Shown piece after piece: positions 1 through 7,859 of a stretch of 34,619 bases of DNA (the first letter of the stretch is position 1; the number at the start of each line of letters is the position of its first letter). Made by a program: the position numbers and the translations under genes. A model generated the notes under the pieces. It ran no database searches. It was not told the DNA's origin and was given only the letters and a program-made list of their open reading frames with translations. The DNA is from Merdimmobilis hominis (lineage in GTDB: Bacteria > Bacillota > Clostridia > Oscillospirales > Ruminococcaceae), in contig NZ_JACJKY010000023.1 of the NCBI RefSeq assembly GCF_016901855.1, positions 1 to 34,619 on the forward strand, written 5' to 3'.

Positions 1-146
1 TTAACACCATTGCAAAAGATCTGTCGCTCTCCCGCAGCACTGTAAAACGAGCAGTCAAAGACTTAGAAAAAGCAGGTCTTATACGAAAAGAGCCGCACTA
101 CCGTGAAAACGGCAGTGCGACCTCTAATCGATATTATTTGCTCTAA
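1..146 (+). CDS. Winged-helix DNA-binding protein, C-terminal end only
   Basis: The reading frame is open from the window edge (first full codon at position 3) to TAA at 144-146 and gives 47 residues. The sequence has a helix-turn-helix pattern: I-A-x-D-L-S-L-S-R-S-T-V-K-R-A-V-K-D-L-E-K-A-G-L-I, then a beta-wing and the ending N-R-Y-Y-L-L. This is the usual form of small winged-helix proteins found in integrative elements of Firmicutes, which bind element DNA or regulate transcription. The 5' part lies outside the window, so full length and function cannot be judged. Assignment to a mobile element is inference from family habit and from the other remnants nearby. Confidence 0.7.
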   Translation, partial: NTIAKDLSLSRSTVKRAVKDLEKAGLIRKEPHYRENGSATSNRYYLL

Positions 147-209
147 AAAATATATTTTCACTCACAAGGGAGTAGTGCGCCTTTTAGGTGGACTGAGGGG
201 CGGTTCATC

Positions 210-275
210 ATGAGCTGCCTTGAAGTACCCACTTTAAGAGAGATTACAGCAGAAAGAAAAAACATTTTATTTTAA
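210..275 (+). pseudogene. Possible truncated small ORF (21 codons) after the winged-helix gene
   Basis: An ATG at 210 is preceded by GAGGGG at 195-200 with good spacing. The frame starts M-S-C-L-E-V-P-T-L-R-E-I-T-A-E-R and then runs into AT-rich sequence, ending K-N-I-L-F-stop. The abrupt change to AT-rich sequence near 255 suggests the 5' end of a longer mobile-element gene whose remainder was lost. It is short and could be chance; no homolog was checked. Confidence 0.3.
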
Positions 276-311
276 AGAACTTATATTTACATTTCATTCA
301 CAAATTTAGGA

Positions 312-341
312 TTGCGTTTCTGCATTATTCTAATGTATAAT
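312..341 (+). promoter_or_regulatory. Sigma-A-type promoter of the TetR gene
   Basis: TTGCGT at 312-317 and a perfect TATAAT at 336-341 are separated by 18 bp in AT-rich DNA, about 58 bp upstream of the TetR start codon. No clear palindromic operator was identified, although TetR proteins commonly autoregulate. Confidence 0.6.
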
Positions 342-399
342 AAAATAAATACTATTTTATGATTCTATATTTTATATTGTTAAATGGGAGCATAAAAAG

Positions 400-1017
400 A
401 TGCCGCGAAAATCTTATTCTATTGAAGAACGCCAACGAGTGAAAGAAACATTGATGACTACTGTCCTTCAGTGCATTATAGATAGGGGTCTAATCCATAG
501 CAGCATTGATGTTCTGTGCAGGAAAGTAGGTATATCAAAAACCTTTTTTTACACTTTTTTCTCTTCAAAAGAAGAATTGGTCATACAGGCTCTTCGGTAT
601 CAACAACCCAAACTGATCTATTATGCGCAAAGTCTGATGGATGACCCGAATCTTAGTTGGAGAGAGGGAGTAAAAATCTTCCTGAAAAATTGTTGCTATG
701 GAGCCAAAAATGGAGTTGCGGTTTTGTCGATAGAGGAAGAAGGTGAAATTTTTCGCTGTCTCTCTGCGGAAAATTATAATGCCTTTCAACAGGAGCAGAT
801 CGTCTTTTACAGCAAGTTGCTTTCCGTTTTCGGACTTCCTGTGAATAGCATTGATCCCCGTTTATTTGGAAATATGGCGCTTAGCATGATGATGGTCTAC
901 AAATCAATTCCTGATACTATGCCTTTTCTCTTTTCAGAAGTTGCAGAGGATATGGTAGAGTTCCAGGTCAACGCACTAATAGATGAGATGGAACGAGTCA
1001 AAGAAAAAACAAGGTGA
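400..1017 (+). CDS. TetR/AcrR-family transcriptional regulator
   Basis: This 205-residue protein has the TetR layout. An N-terminal three-helix DNA-binding domain covers residues about 10-60 and contains I-D-V-L-C-R-K-V-G-I-S-K-T-F-F-Y-T-F-F-S-S-K-E-E-L, the hallmark HTH followed by 'F.SKEEL'. A helical ligand-binding and dimerisation domain follows. The start at 400 follows a GGGAG ribosome site, and a consensus promoter lies at 312-341. Proteins of this family repress a nearby exporter or enzyme until a small ligand binds, but no such target lies directly downstream: the next gene belongs to the immunity-like array and is separated by hairpins. The gene is AT-rich, unlike the GC-rich array, so it was probably acquired separately. 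The ligand is unknown. Confidence 0.9.
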   Translation: MPRKSYSIEERQRVKETLMTTVLQCIIDRGLIHSSIDVLCRKVGISKTFFYTFFSSKEELVIQALRYQQPKLIYYAQSLMDDPNLSWREGVKIFLKNCCYGAKNGVAVLSIEEEGEIFRCLSAENYNAFQQEQIVFYSKLLSVFGLPVNSIDPRLFGNMALSMMMVYKSIPDTMPFLFSEVAEDMVEFQVNALIDEMERVKEKTR

Positions 1018-1027
1018 ACAAAAGATG

Positions 1028-1056
1028 TTCAGAAATAAAATTTTATATCCTATAAG
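1028..1056 (+). promoter_or_regulatory. Weak candidate promoter upstream of the immunity-like array
   Basis: TTCAGA at 1028-1033 (4 of 6 matches to the -35 consensus) and TATAAG at 1051-1056 (5 of 6 to the -10) are 17 bp apart. It is the only reasonable promoter I can see between the TetR gene and the array. If used, the transcript would pass through two hairpins before the first array gene. Confidence 0.3.
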
Positions 1057-1091
1057 ATTACGAAGTAACCAAATGCATTTGAACCTTAGAA

Positions 1092-1120
1092 AAAGCCGGA
1101 TTTTTACAACCGACTTTTGC
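1092..1120 (+). terminator. Weak hairpin, possible TetR terminator
   Basis: AAAGCCGG at 1092-1099 pairs with CCGACTTT at 1110-1117 (7 of 8 pairs, 10-nt loop), with a short T tract. It sits about 75 nt after the TetR stop codon. It is modest in strength. Confidence 0.35.
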
Positions 1121-1138
1121 TTCTGTGCGGCCTTTTCG

Positions 1139-1186
1139 CGCCTTGCGCCAGCCTGTCCAAGTGATAGTGTGTCGCAGGGCGTTTTT
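1139..1186 (+). terminator. Rho-independent terminator or attenuator just before the array
   Basis: CGCCTTGCG at 1139-1147 pairs with CGCAGGGCG at 1173-1181 (nine pairs, one a G-T wobble) and is followed directly by TTTTT at 1182-1186. The first array gene starts 28 nt later and no promoter is visible in between. Either transcription reads through it, or it works as an attenuator for the whole array. Confidence 0.55.
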
Positions 1187-1213
1187 CTATCTTTATGAAA
1201 GGAGTCAAAAAAT

Positions 1214-2329
1214 ATGAGTTTGAAATATACCTGCCCAAGCTGCGGCACTCCCTTGGGCTATGAGGGTTTGTGCTGGAAGTGTAAGTGTGAGCAGGAACGG
1301 AAAACTGCTCTTGCCTGGACACCAGAACAAATTGCCGAGAATCAGAGAAACTTGATTCAGAACATCCAGCGGCTTGGAGATATGGAGGACCCGGAATCTA
1401 CCGACTTCTGGCAGCTGCTCAGTTACCGTGATGCCATTACCCCGGAGATTCAGCGGGCGGCACTGACCGCAGAGGTGTTCTGGCCCTGCGAGATCTATTA
1501 CCGTGCCCCGGCAGATGTTCGGGATGGTCTGATCGCCGCTCTGTTAAAAACCGAGAATGCCCATGAAGCGGCCAATCTGATGTGCTGTCTTGCCTTCCAG
1601 GGAGATGACAAGGCAATGGAAACGCTGCTGGAATTGGAGCGAAATCCTCGGCCATGGCGCAAGAGCCTCTATGTAGACCCATCTATCTATGCACAATGTG
1701 GTGGCTGGACCTTTGACAAAGAAGGGCATCGGACACAGATCAATTTCGATACCTGTTATCCCATGGTGAAGGGTGAGCCTGGCGAAGCAACTCCTGTTCG
1801 CATCGGTCGAGTCCGAGAAGATACCTGCCCTCACTGTGGCTGCCAAATGGTGGACATTCTTGTGTTAGATGGTCGAGATGAACGGCTTAAATTTTTGGGG
1901 CTGGATGGTATTTTAACTGCCACCTGCTGTTTAAACTGTGTCGGGTTTTTAAAAGGTCCCGCATTTAACAGCTTTACTCTGGACGGCGGCGCAGAGGTAT
2001 TTCCCTCAGAACTCTTTGACGGTGCGGAAAAAATGGATTGCTATGTGCGACTGGAGGACTACAAAGTCCTCACTGAAAATCCCTTTGTACTGGGTAAAGC
2101 ACCAGTACCCATGTTTTACGGTTCTGCTTGTGAAGATGTGAATACGGTAGGAGGCTTTGCCAACTGGGTGCAGGATGCGGAATATACCACTTGCCCACAC
2201 TGCGACAAACCCATGAAATATCTGGCCCAGATCCAGTGGGATACTTTGATGGACGGCACAGAGGGCACACTCTACATCGAGTTCTGCCCTGACTGCCAGA
2301 TCGTATCCATGCAGCACCAGCAGACCTGA
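1214..2329 (+). CDS. Multi-zinc-ribbon protein with DUF1963-like C-terminus, putative immunity protein
   Basis: This 371-residue protein has three pairs of Cys knuckles. They are C7-x2-C10 with C20-x2-C23 at the N-terminus, C205-x2-C208 with a later C-L-N-C in the middle, and C327-x2-C330 with C358-x2-C361 at the C-terminus. The last part (G-G-F-A-N-W-V-Q-D, then C-P-H-C, M-K-Y-L-A-Q-I, then C-P-D-C, ending Q-Q-T) resembles the DUF1963/YwqG-like proteins that recur in bacterial immunity clusters. This is recalled from family knowledge and was not searched. There is no signal peptide or membrane segment, so it is probably cytoplasmic. It is the first gene of the array, its AAAGGAG site precedes ATG 1214, and the next gene follows after 15 nt. 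The biochemical role is unknown, and protein binding is more likely than catalysis. Confidence 0.7.
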   Translation: MSLKYTCPSCGTPLGYEGLCWKCKCEQERKTALAWTPEQIAENQRNLIQNIQRLGDMEDPESTDFWQLLSYRDAITPEIQRAALTAEVFWPCEIYYRAPADVRDGLIAALLKTENAHEAANLMCCLAFQGDDKAMETLLELERNPRPWRKSLYVDPSIYAQCGGWTFDKEGHRTQINFDTCYPMVKGEPGEATPVRIGRVREDTCPHCGCQMVDILVLDGRDERLKFLGLDGILTATCCLNCVGFLKGPAFNSFTLDGGAEVFPSELFDGAEKMDCYVRLEDYKVLTENPFVLGKAPVPMFYGSACEDVNTVGGFANWVQDAEYTTCPHCDKPMKYLAQIQWDTLMDGTEGTLYIEFCPDCQIVSMQHQQT

Positions 2330-2344
2330 TAGGAGGAAATCGCT

Positions 2345-3823
2345 ATGAATTTGCCAAAGTTCAACAGTGCGGACGGGCGCTGTTACTGGATGAAGCCCGA
2401 GGTACAGGAAGAACTGCAACCGCTCTTTGACCAGTGTATCCAGGATGCCATTGACGGGAAAATCACGCGGCTTGATGATTCCCACTGGCCGCCGGTAGTG
2501 GTCAGCAGTCAAGGTGCACCCTTTGAGGTGTGGCAACTGCTTCAGATATGGACCGAAATACAGCGGGCCGAGACCCTGGATGCGGAAAAGGCCATCGCCT
2601 TCAGCGAAAACCTGCGCCGCCAGAGCCGCTGGGGTGAAATTGACCACCATCTACTTGATATGCTGAAACGGGAGCTACAAGAGAAGTATTTTTTTGTAAC
2701 AGGCGATGAAGATGATCGCTTCTGGGATCGGGAGTATTCCCTGAAACCAGGTATCCGTGCAGAGGAGGTCCCGGAGCCGCTGCTGCGTTTCGCCTGCTAT
2801 GTGGCGGTGAGCTATAAAGTGTATGGCTTGGACTTTCAGTATCTGGACGCCAATTACCTCTTTGGATTGGTGGAGAAAGTCCGTCCTGATATGGTGAAAA
2901 AGCTCCGGGAACACGGGACCGGCAGGCTGCCGCTCTCTCTGCAAAAGAGGAAAACAGAGCACTTCACCGCATCGGCCAACGATGCCTTTGCTGCGATCCG
3001 TATTACTGCCAGGGACAATACGGAGGAATGCTGCCGTGAAGTGCTGAACTACCTGTGTGAGCTTCTGGAGCAGGAGGATTTTCCCCGCAGCTATGCGGTG
3101 GAGTTCAAAGGACCGGAAAAGAGGTATCTTCCCATCACAGGTCTGCCCAAAAAGGGAGTAAACCAGCTCTTTGCCTGTGCCGTGCAGTACCCCGGCCTCC
3201 ACCCCCTGATGGAACGGTACGCCCGGCTTGCCATGCGGCAATATGAGCAGTACACCAATCTCAGCGATGAGCAGTGCGCGCTCCCCGGAAGTTTTGCCGT
3301 GTTCGCCCTGGGAATGCTGGGGCAAGAGTGGCGGCAGCTGGTATGGGATTATCTCGATCTCTGTGATGATGAGCACTCCCACTTACAGGAAAAATTCCTC
3401 CGGGAGTATGTGAAACAGTTCGGATTTACCGCCGATACCGTCCCTGTATTTGTCCGTGGGGTGCTGTCCATGCAGAACATGAAGTATTCCAAGGACTATG
3501 CCGCGTGGATGGCAAACGCAGAAAGCCTGGACGCTCTGCTGGAGGCAAAAATCCACCTGTCCGAGATCGTTCCAAGCGGTTTTTCCTCCGACGAGGATGA
3601 CGATGATGACGAGGACGAGAAACCCGCAGAAGAAACAGAAGCCAGCCCGGAGGAAGTGCTGCAATACGCATGGGAAACGGTCTGCTATGTGATCTGGGGA
3701 AAGGGCAGCGCCAAGGGTGGTCAAAAAGTGGTGGAAGCAGCTTCGGAGGAACTGAAAGAGCGTTGCCGACAAATTTTTATTCCGATAACGGAGAGCCTGG
3801 AAGAAAGAGGTGGCCTGCTATGA
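2345..3823 (+). CDS. Conserved hypothetical protein, tandem paralog 1 (possibly DUF6138)
   Basis: This 492-residue soluble protein is closely related to the next gene. Shared blocks include R-K-T-E-H-F-T-x-S-A-N-D-A-F-A, I-R-I-T-A-R-D, L-P-K-K-G-V-N-Q-L-F-A-C-A-V-Q-Y-P, and W/C-D-Y-L-D-L-C-D-D-E-H-S. From memory this may be the family called DUF6138; that is unverified. A very acidic stretch near residues 415-440 is absent from the paralog and may be a flexible linker. The start follows AGGAGG at the right distance. The stop codon overlaps the next ATG (ATGA at 3820-3823), which indicates translational coupling. The function is unknown. A role as an immunity protein is inferred only from the array context. 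Confidence 0.75.
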   Translation: MNLPKFNSADGRCYWMKPEVQEELQPLFDQCIQDAIDGKITRLDDSHWPPVVVSSQGAPFEVWQLLQIWTEIQRAETLDAEKAIAFSENLRRQSRWGEIDHHLLDMLKRELQEKYFFVTGDEDDRFWDREYSLKPGIRAEEVPEPLLRFACYVAVSYKVYGLDFQYLDANYLFGLVEKVRPDMVKKLREHGTGRLPLSLQKRKTEHFTASANDAFAAIRITARDNTEECCREVLNYLCELLEQEDFPRSYAVEFKGPEKRYLPITGLPKKGVNQLFACAVQYPGLHPLMERYARLAMRQYEQYTNLSDEQCALPGSFAVFALGMLGQEWRQLVWDYLDLCDDEHSHLQEKFLREYVKQFGFTADTVPVFVRGVLSMQNMKYSKDYAAWMANAESLDALLEAKIHLSEIVPSGFSSDEDDDDDEDEKPAEETEASPEEVLQYAWETVCYVIWGKGSAKGGQKVVEAASEELKERCRQIFIPITESLEERGGLL

Positions 3824-5202
3824 GTTTACCGAAACGAGACGGCGTGCATGGCCGTTATTATCTGATCCATAAACCGGACACGGACCCCGAAGTGCTGGAA
3901 CAAGCCGATCAGTGCATTCAGGATGTGTTGGATGGAACCGCAAAAGAAAACCATTCCGGCTACCCGGTGGTTGTTCGGAATCAAAACGGAACACCCTTTC
4001 TTCCCAGCCAGCTGCTGGAGCGGTACCTGTCCAAACTGCCTTTGAAGGGATTTCCCTATGCGGATGCGGTCGCCTTCTGCGATGCCCTGCGGCGGCTGGC
4101 GGGCTGGAAAGAGATTGACCACACACTGGGACAATACATCGAACATCAGGTGCAGGAGCGGTATTTTGAGGTTGGAGAGAAAGAGGATTACTTTTCAGCT
4201 TACCCGCCCTGCACCGTGTGGCCCGAGCTGAGGCCGGAGGATGTGGACGAAGACCTGCTGCGCTTTGCCTGCTATGTGGCGGTCTGCTATACGGTGTATG
4301 GAGCCAGCTACGACTCTCTCACCACCGAGCACATTCTCGGCCTGGTTTCCCAGCTCCGCCCGGATATGGTGAAGCAGCTGAAAACGAGCGGCAGCGGCAA
4401 ATTGCCAACGGACATTCAGCAGCGGAAAACGGAGCATTTCACCGTATCGGCTAATGATGCGTTTGCGACCATCCGCATCACCGCCAGGGACTCCACGGAG
4501 GAGTGCTATGGGGAAATCCTGGACTACCTGTGCGCGGTGCTGGAGCGGGAGGAATTTCCCCGCAGTTACTCGGTGGAGTTCCGTGGAAAGGAGAAACTCT
4601 ATCTGCCCATTCCCGGCCTGCCCAAGAAGGGAGTCAACCAGCTCTTTGCCTGCGCTGTGCAGTATCCCAGTCTGCATCCGATTATGGAGCGATACGCTCG
4701 TCTGGCTATGCGGGAGTTTGAGTGGTACCAAAACCTCGCGGATGAAGCCTGCGCGATGCCCGGTACTTTCGCTGTGTTTGCTTTGGGGTTGGAGGGAGAA
4801 CCGTGGGTGCCGCTGGTGTGTGACTATCTGGATTTATGTGATGATGAACATTCCTCTTTGCAGGAGAAGTTTATCCACACCTTTTTCAAGAAATACGGAT
4901 TTACGGCCCAGACCATGCCTGTCTTGGTTCATGGCGTCCAGTCTATGCAGGGTATGAAACCGGCTAAGGAGTTCCGTACTCTAATTGCCAATGAGGAGAG
5001 CCTGAACGCTCTGCTGGAGGTCAAGAGGCATTTAGAGGACTACCTGCCGGAAGAAAATTGCCAGGACAAAAGATCCCAGGACTTTCTCTGGCAAGATGTG
5101 CTCTGGGGCATTTGGGGGCAAGCTGCGCAAAATGGCGGCGGTAAGGTGATCAAAGCAGCACCGGCGGAACTGAGAGAACAGTATCAGAAAATTTTTCAAT
5201 AG
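3820..5202 (+). CDS. Conserved hypothetical protein, tandem paralog 2 (possibly DUF6138)
   Basis: This is a 460-residue paralog of the preceding gene, very similar over nearly its full length, so the pair arose by tandem duplication. I place the start at ATG 3820, which overlaps the previous stop and has an AAGAGG site upstream. The same frame stays open back to 3670, but that stretch overlaps the coding sequence of paralog 1 and has no family similarity. It lacks the long acidic tract of paralog 1. Diverged tandem copies are what one expects if each copy neutralises a different variant of a toxin, but that is inference. Confidence 0.75.
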   Translation: MSLPKRDGVHGRYYLIHKPDTDPEVLEQADQCIQDVLDGTAKENHSGYPVVVRNQNGTPFLPSQLLERYLSKLPLKGFPYADAVAFCDALRRLAGWKEIDHTLGQYIEHQVQERYFEVGEKEDYFSAYPPCTVWPELRPEDVDEDLLRFACYVAVCYTVYGASYDSLTTEHILGLVSQLRPDMVKQLKTSGSGKLPTDIQQRKTEHFTVSANDAFATIRITARDSTEECYGEILDYLCAVLEREEFPRSYSVEFRGKEKLYLPIPGLPKKGVNQLFACAVQYPSLHPIMERYARLAMREFEWYQNLADEACAMPGTFAVFALGLEGEPWVPLVCDYLDLCDDEHSSLQEKFIHTFFKKYGFTAQTMPVLVHGVQSMQGMKPAKEFRTLIANEESLNALLEVKRHLEDYLPEENCQDKRSQDFLWQDVLWGIWGQAAQNGGGKVIKAAPAELREQYQKIFQ

Positions 5203-5220
5203 GATGGCAGGAGGATTCAG

Positions 5221-6312
5221 ATGAGTGAGGTAAGCTATTCCAATGTACCTCCCATGATGGCTGCCATCAAAAGTGGTGACATAGAGGCGATTCGTTCCCT
5301 GCTTCACGCAGGGCATTCTCCCAATGAGCCGCAGTGCTATCAGGTAACGATTGGAGCGCGGCCGCGGGAGGAGGAAACCTCTCCGCTGGAACTGGCGGTG
5401 CTGGAAAACCGGATGGACATGGTGCGGCTGCTGATTGAAGCCGGAGCGGATTTGACCCATAACCCGGAAGAATTGCTTTACGGCTCCCTGCGCAGTCGAG
5501 ACTTGACCCTGTTTTCTTTTCTGATCCATGCAGGAGTCAGAATTCCCGCAAAACAAGAGGACATCTACCGGCTGTTTCTCCATCTGGAAAATCGGCGCGA
5601 TCCTGATATACTCCCCGTTTTGGACAGGCTGGGTATGGATTTGAAACGATACGGCGGGGAGGCCCTGCGCAGTATGGCGAGCCGGGGGAATCAGATGCTT
5701 GCGGAGTATCTGATTCAAAACGGGGCGGACATCAACTATCACAAGCCGGACATGGTGTTCCCCTACGCTTCGACTCCTGTCACTGAAGCTGCACGGCACA
5801 ACGATTTTTCTATGGTGCGCTGGCTTGTGGAACAGGGTGCAGACATCACCATCCCGGATAAATACGGTGACCGGCCCTACACCGTGGCGGTGCAGAACAA
5901 AAATCAGGAAATGGCCGCCTACTTAAAAGCCCTGGAGCCGGAGGGCTGGCATAACGAACAGGAAAAGGTGCGTCAGCTCATGCCTTACAAGCTGCCTGCC
6001 AAGCTGGTGGAATATTTGAAAACCGACCCCCTGCGGTTGGAGTTCCCGAAGCAGAAATGGGTGAAGTGGGCGGAACTCTACTCCTTTATGGATGTTCAGG
6101 AGATGACCTGGAAGCGGAAGAAACTGCTCTCCCTGATGGCGAAGATGGACAATTACAGCGACTATCTGCTGCTGTGGAGTCCCAGAGATAAAAAACTCTG
6201 GTATCTGGACGTTGAGCATGAGGAGTTTCATCCGTTGGCCAAATGGGACGACTTCATTGCAGATCCCGGACGGTATCTGAACAGAATGATTGAGGGCGAG
6301 TTTGAGGAATGA
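5221..6312 (+). CDS. Ankyrin-repeat protein with unassigned C-terminal domain
   Basis: This 363-residue protein has about five to six ankyrin repeats over residues 10-240. The repeat signature recurs as A-V-L-E-N-R-M-D-M-V-R-L-L-I-E-A-G-A-D, Y-L-I-Q-N-G-A-D-I-N and R-W-L-V-E-Q-G-A-D-I. The last 100 or so residues form a separate domain (W-S-P-x-D-K-K-L-W-Y-L-D-V-E-H-E) that I do not recognise. Ankyrin repeats bind proteins and are a common immunity module in polymorphic-toxin loci. The start has AGGAGG upstream, and the stop overlaps the open frame of the following gene. There is no secretion signal. Confidence 0.8.
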   Translation: MSEVSYSNVPPMMAAIKSGDIEAIRSLLHAGHSPNEPQCYQVTIGARPREEETSPLELAVLENRMDMVRLLIEAGADLTHNPEELLYGSLRSRDLTLFSFLIHAGVRIPAKQEDIYRLFLHLENRRDPDILPVLDRLGMDLKRYGGEALRSMASRGNQMLAEYLIQNGADINYHKPDMVFPYASTPVTEAARHNDFSMVRWLVEQGADITIPDKYGDRPYTVAVQNKNQEMAAYLKALEPEGWHNEQEKVRQLMPYKLPAKLVEYLKTDPLRLEFPKQKWVKWAELYSFMDVQEMTWKRKKLLSLMAKMDNYSDYLLLWSPRDKKLWYLDVEHEEFHPLAKWDDFIADPGRYLNRMIEGEFEE

Positions 6313-6326
6313 GGAGAGAACGCAAC

Positions 6327-7466
6327 ATGACTTTGGAACAACTGCCCCCCAAGGGGGTCAAGCGAGAACAGGCCATTTTGGAGTTGGGCAAGGCTGAAGC
6401 CAACGGCGAACTGCTTCTCCAGCTTGTGAATATGGAAAAGGGCAAGTGCAAGACGGCTGCTCAGAAGGCTCTGGCGCAGCTGGAGTATGCCCCCGCCGCC
6501 CCACTGTGGGCCAAGCTGGTCAAGGGTAAATGGATGGGCAGCCATATCATGGCGGACGCCTGTTCCGACTGCGTGTCGGAGCAGATCGCCCCGGCCATCT
6601 TAAAGACCCTCTCCCGGCTGCTGGACGAGGGGGACACAAAGCCCCTGGAAATCGAACAGTTGAACTTCTGTCTCCATCTGATGATGGGGAAAGCCTCGCT
6701 CAAAATGCTGGAGGTCTACCGCTTCCTGGCAGAAAACGCCCAGCGGCTCGCCCGGCTTAAACGCGCGCCTGTTTATCCGGATGACGACTGCACCTCTTGG
6801 TGGATTACGGACGGACTTCGCATTTGGGATGCCACACCCAGGGAAAAAGAGAAAATTCCCGCTGTGGTGCTGACCGCCTCCCTGATCCGCAACCCGGATG
6901 AGCGGCTGCAGGCATTGGCGGATGAGCTGAACGAACGCTGCGGCGGCAGCTGGCTGATCCCGGTCTTTATGAAGGCGATTCTCACCCAGCCCAAGGAGCA
7001 GGTGTATGAGACCTATTCGCCCCTTTTGGGGACTCCAAAGGCGAGCTATCTGTTGAACGCCCTGGGGCTGCTGGATTACCGCAGCTATCCGGAGGACTGG
7101 GCCTTTGAACGCTCGGGTCCCGACGGGCTGCGCGCCCTGATTTTCTGGGGTGATTACAGCTATGGGACCTATGACACAAGGTTTACGATTGAACGCTATG
7201 TGGAGCTGGATGAGCGGTGGCTCTTTGCTCTGGCAAAAGACCCGGAGGGCAAAAAGCCCGCGGTGACATGGCAGACCTATAACCGGGGCGGTGTGCTATA
7301 CGGGAGCTACGACGAAATGCTCATCAGCCTGCTGCCCCGCAAAGTGGAGAACCCAGAACTCAGGCGCGCCCTGCGGGACTACTTCCGTATTCGCAGCGAA
7401 AAAGTGAGCGTGGAAGAAAGTATTACTGTTTACAAAGACGCTGCTGAGCGGTTTGGCGGTGAGTGA
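6327..7466 (+). CDS. Alpha-helical (HEAT-like) repeat protein, hypothetical
   Basis: This 379-residue protein is rich in paired helices (for example A-Q-K-A-L-A-Q-L-E-Y-A-P-A-A-P-L-W-A-K-L-V-K-G near residues 45-70), which suggests an alpha-solenoid of HEAT type. No family was identified with confidence. I chose ATG 6327 because GGAGAG lies 9 nt upstream; the frame is also open from ATG 6309, which overlaps the previous stop. It sits between the ankyrin gene and the DUF5713 gene. Helical-repeat proteins in such arrays are usually taken as binding scaffolds, and this is inference. Confidence 0.65.
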   Translation: MTLEQLPPKGVKREQAILELGKAEANGELLLQLVNMEKGKCKTAAQKALAQLEYAPAAPLWAKLVKGKWMGSHIMADACSDCVSEQIAPAILKTLSRLLDEGDTKPLEIEQLNFCLHLMMGKASLKMLEVYRFLAENAQRLARLKRAPVYPDDDCTSWWITDGLRIWDATPREKEKIPAVVLTASLIRNPDERLQALADELNERCGGSWLIPVFMKAILTQPKEQVYETYSPLLGTPKASYLLNALGLLDYRSYPEDWAFERSGPDGLRALIFWGDYSYGTYDTRFTIERYVELDERWLFALAKDPEGKKPAVTWQTYNRGGVLYGSYDEMLISLLPRKVENPELRRALRDYFRIRSEKVSVEESITVYKDAAERFGGE

Positions 7467-7527
7467 GAAAAAAATATCAAGAAGGCAAGTGCCTGAACTG
7501 TGAACTACGAAGAAAGGAAGACACAAA

Positions 7528-7854
7528 ATGAAAACCTTTGATCCCGATTACAAACTGCTGGACGAGATGTATCAGGATGATTACTATCCAGTTTTTCTGG
7601 TAGACAAGGTAAAGGACGAACTCCAGAAGGTCATCGACCTGCTGGAGAGCGGCGAAACCGACACCGAAGTGGTGCAGGAAAAGCTGGACGAAGCAGTTTG
7701 CGGCATCAATGACCTCCAGGACGAATTTTACGAGAACAACAGTGAGATTGAAACGGTAGCCCGGGACTGCATCGGCGTCACTGTAGACTACATTTTGAAG
7801 TGGTTTGGCATTCCGATTGACATGGAGGAGGCTATCCGGGAACGGGACTGGTGA
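7528..7854 (+). CDS. DUF5713-family protein, putative immunity protein
   Basis: This small acidic protein of 108 residues has Y-K-L-L-D-E-M-Y-Q-D-D-Y-Y-P near the start, a central N-D-L-Q-D-E-F-x-E-N-x-S-E-I-E-T-V-A-R, and the ending R-E-R-D-W. This matches my memory of the DUF5713 family over its whole length. The family has no established biochemical activity and is frequent in toxin-immunity neighbourhoods. An AAAGGAAG site precedes the ATG. The next gene starts 5 nt after its stop (or overlaps it, if the GTG at 7851 is used). Confidence 0.75.
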   Translation: MKTFDPDYKLLDEMYQDDYYPVFLVDKVKDELQKVIDLLESGETDTEVVQEKLDEAVCGINDLQDEFYENNSEIETVARDCIGVTVDYILKWFGIPIDMEEAIRERDW

Positions 7855-7859
7855 CTTTT

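Noticed and set aside
2675-3382. Long - strand frames opposite the array genes
   Set aside because: These are shadows of GC-rich + strand genes; they lack ribosome sites and family features.
3670-3819. Upstream extension of the second tandem paralog
   Set aside because: It lies wholly inside the first paralog's coding sequence, has no family similarity, and ATG 3820 has proper context.
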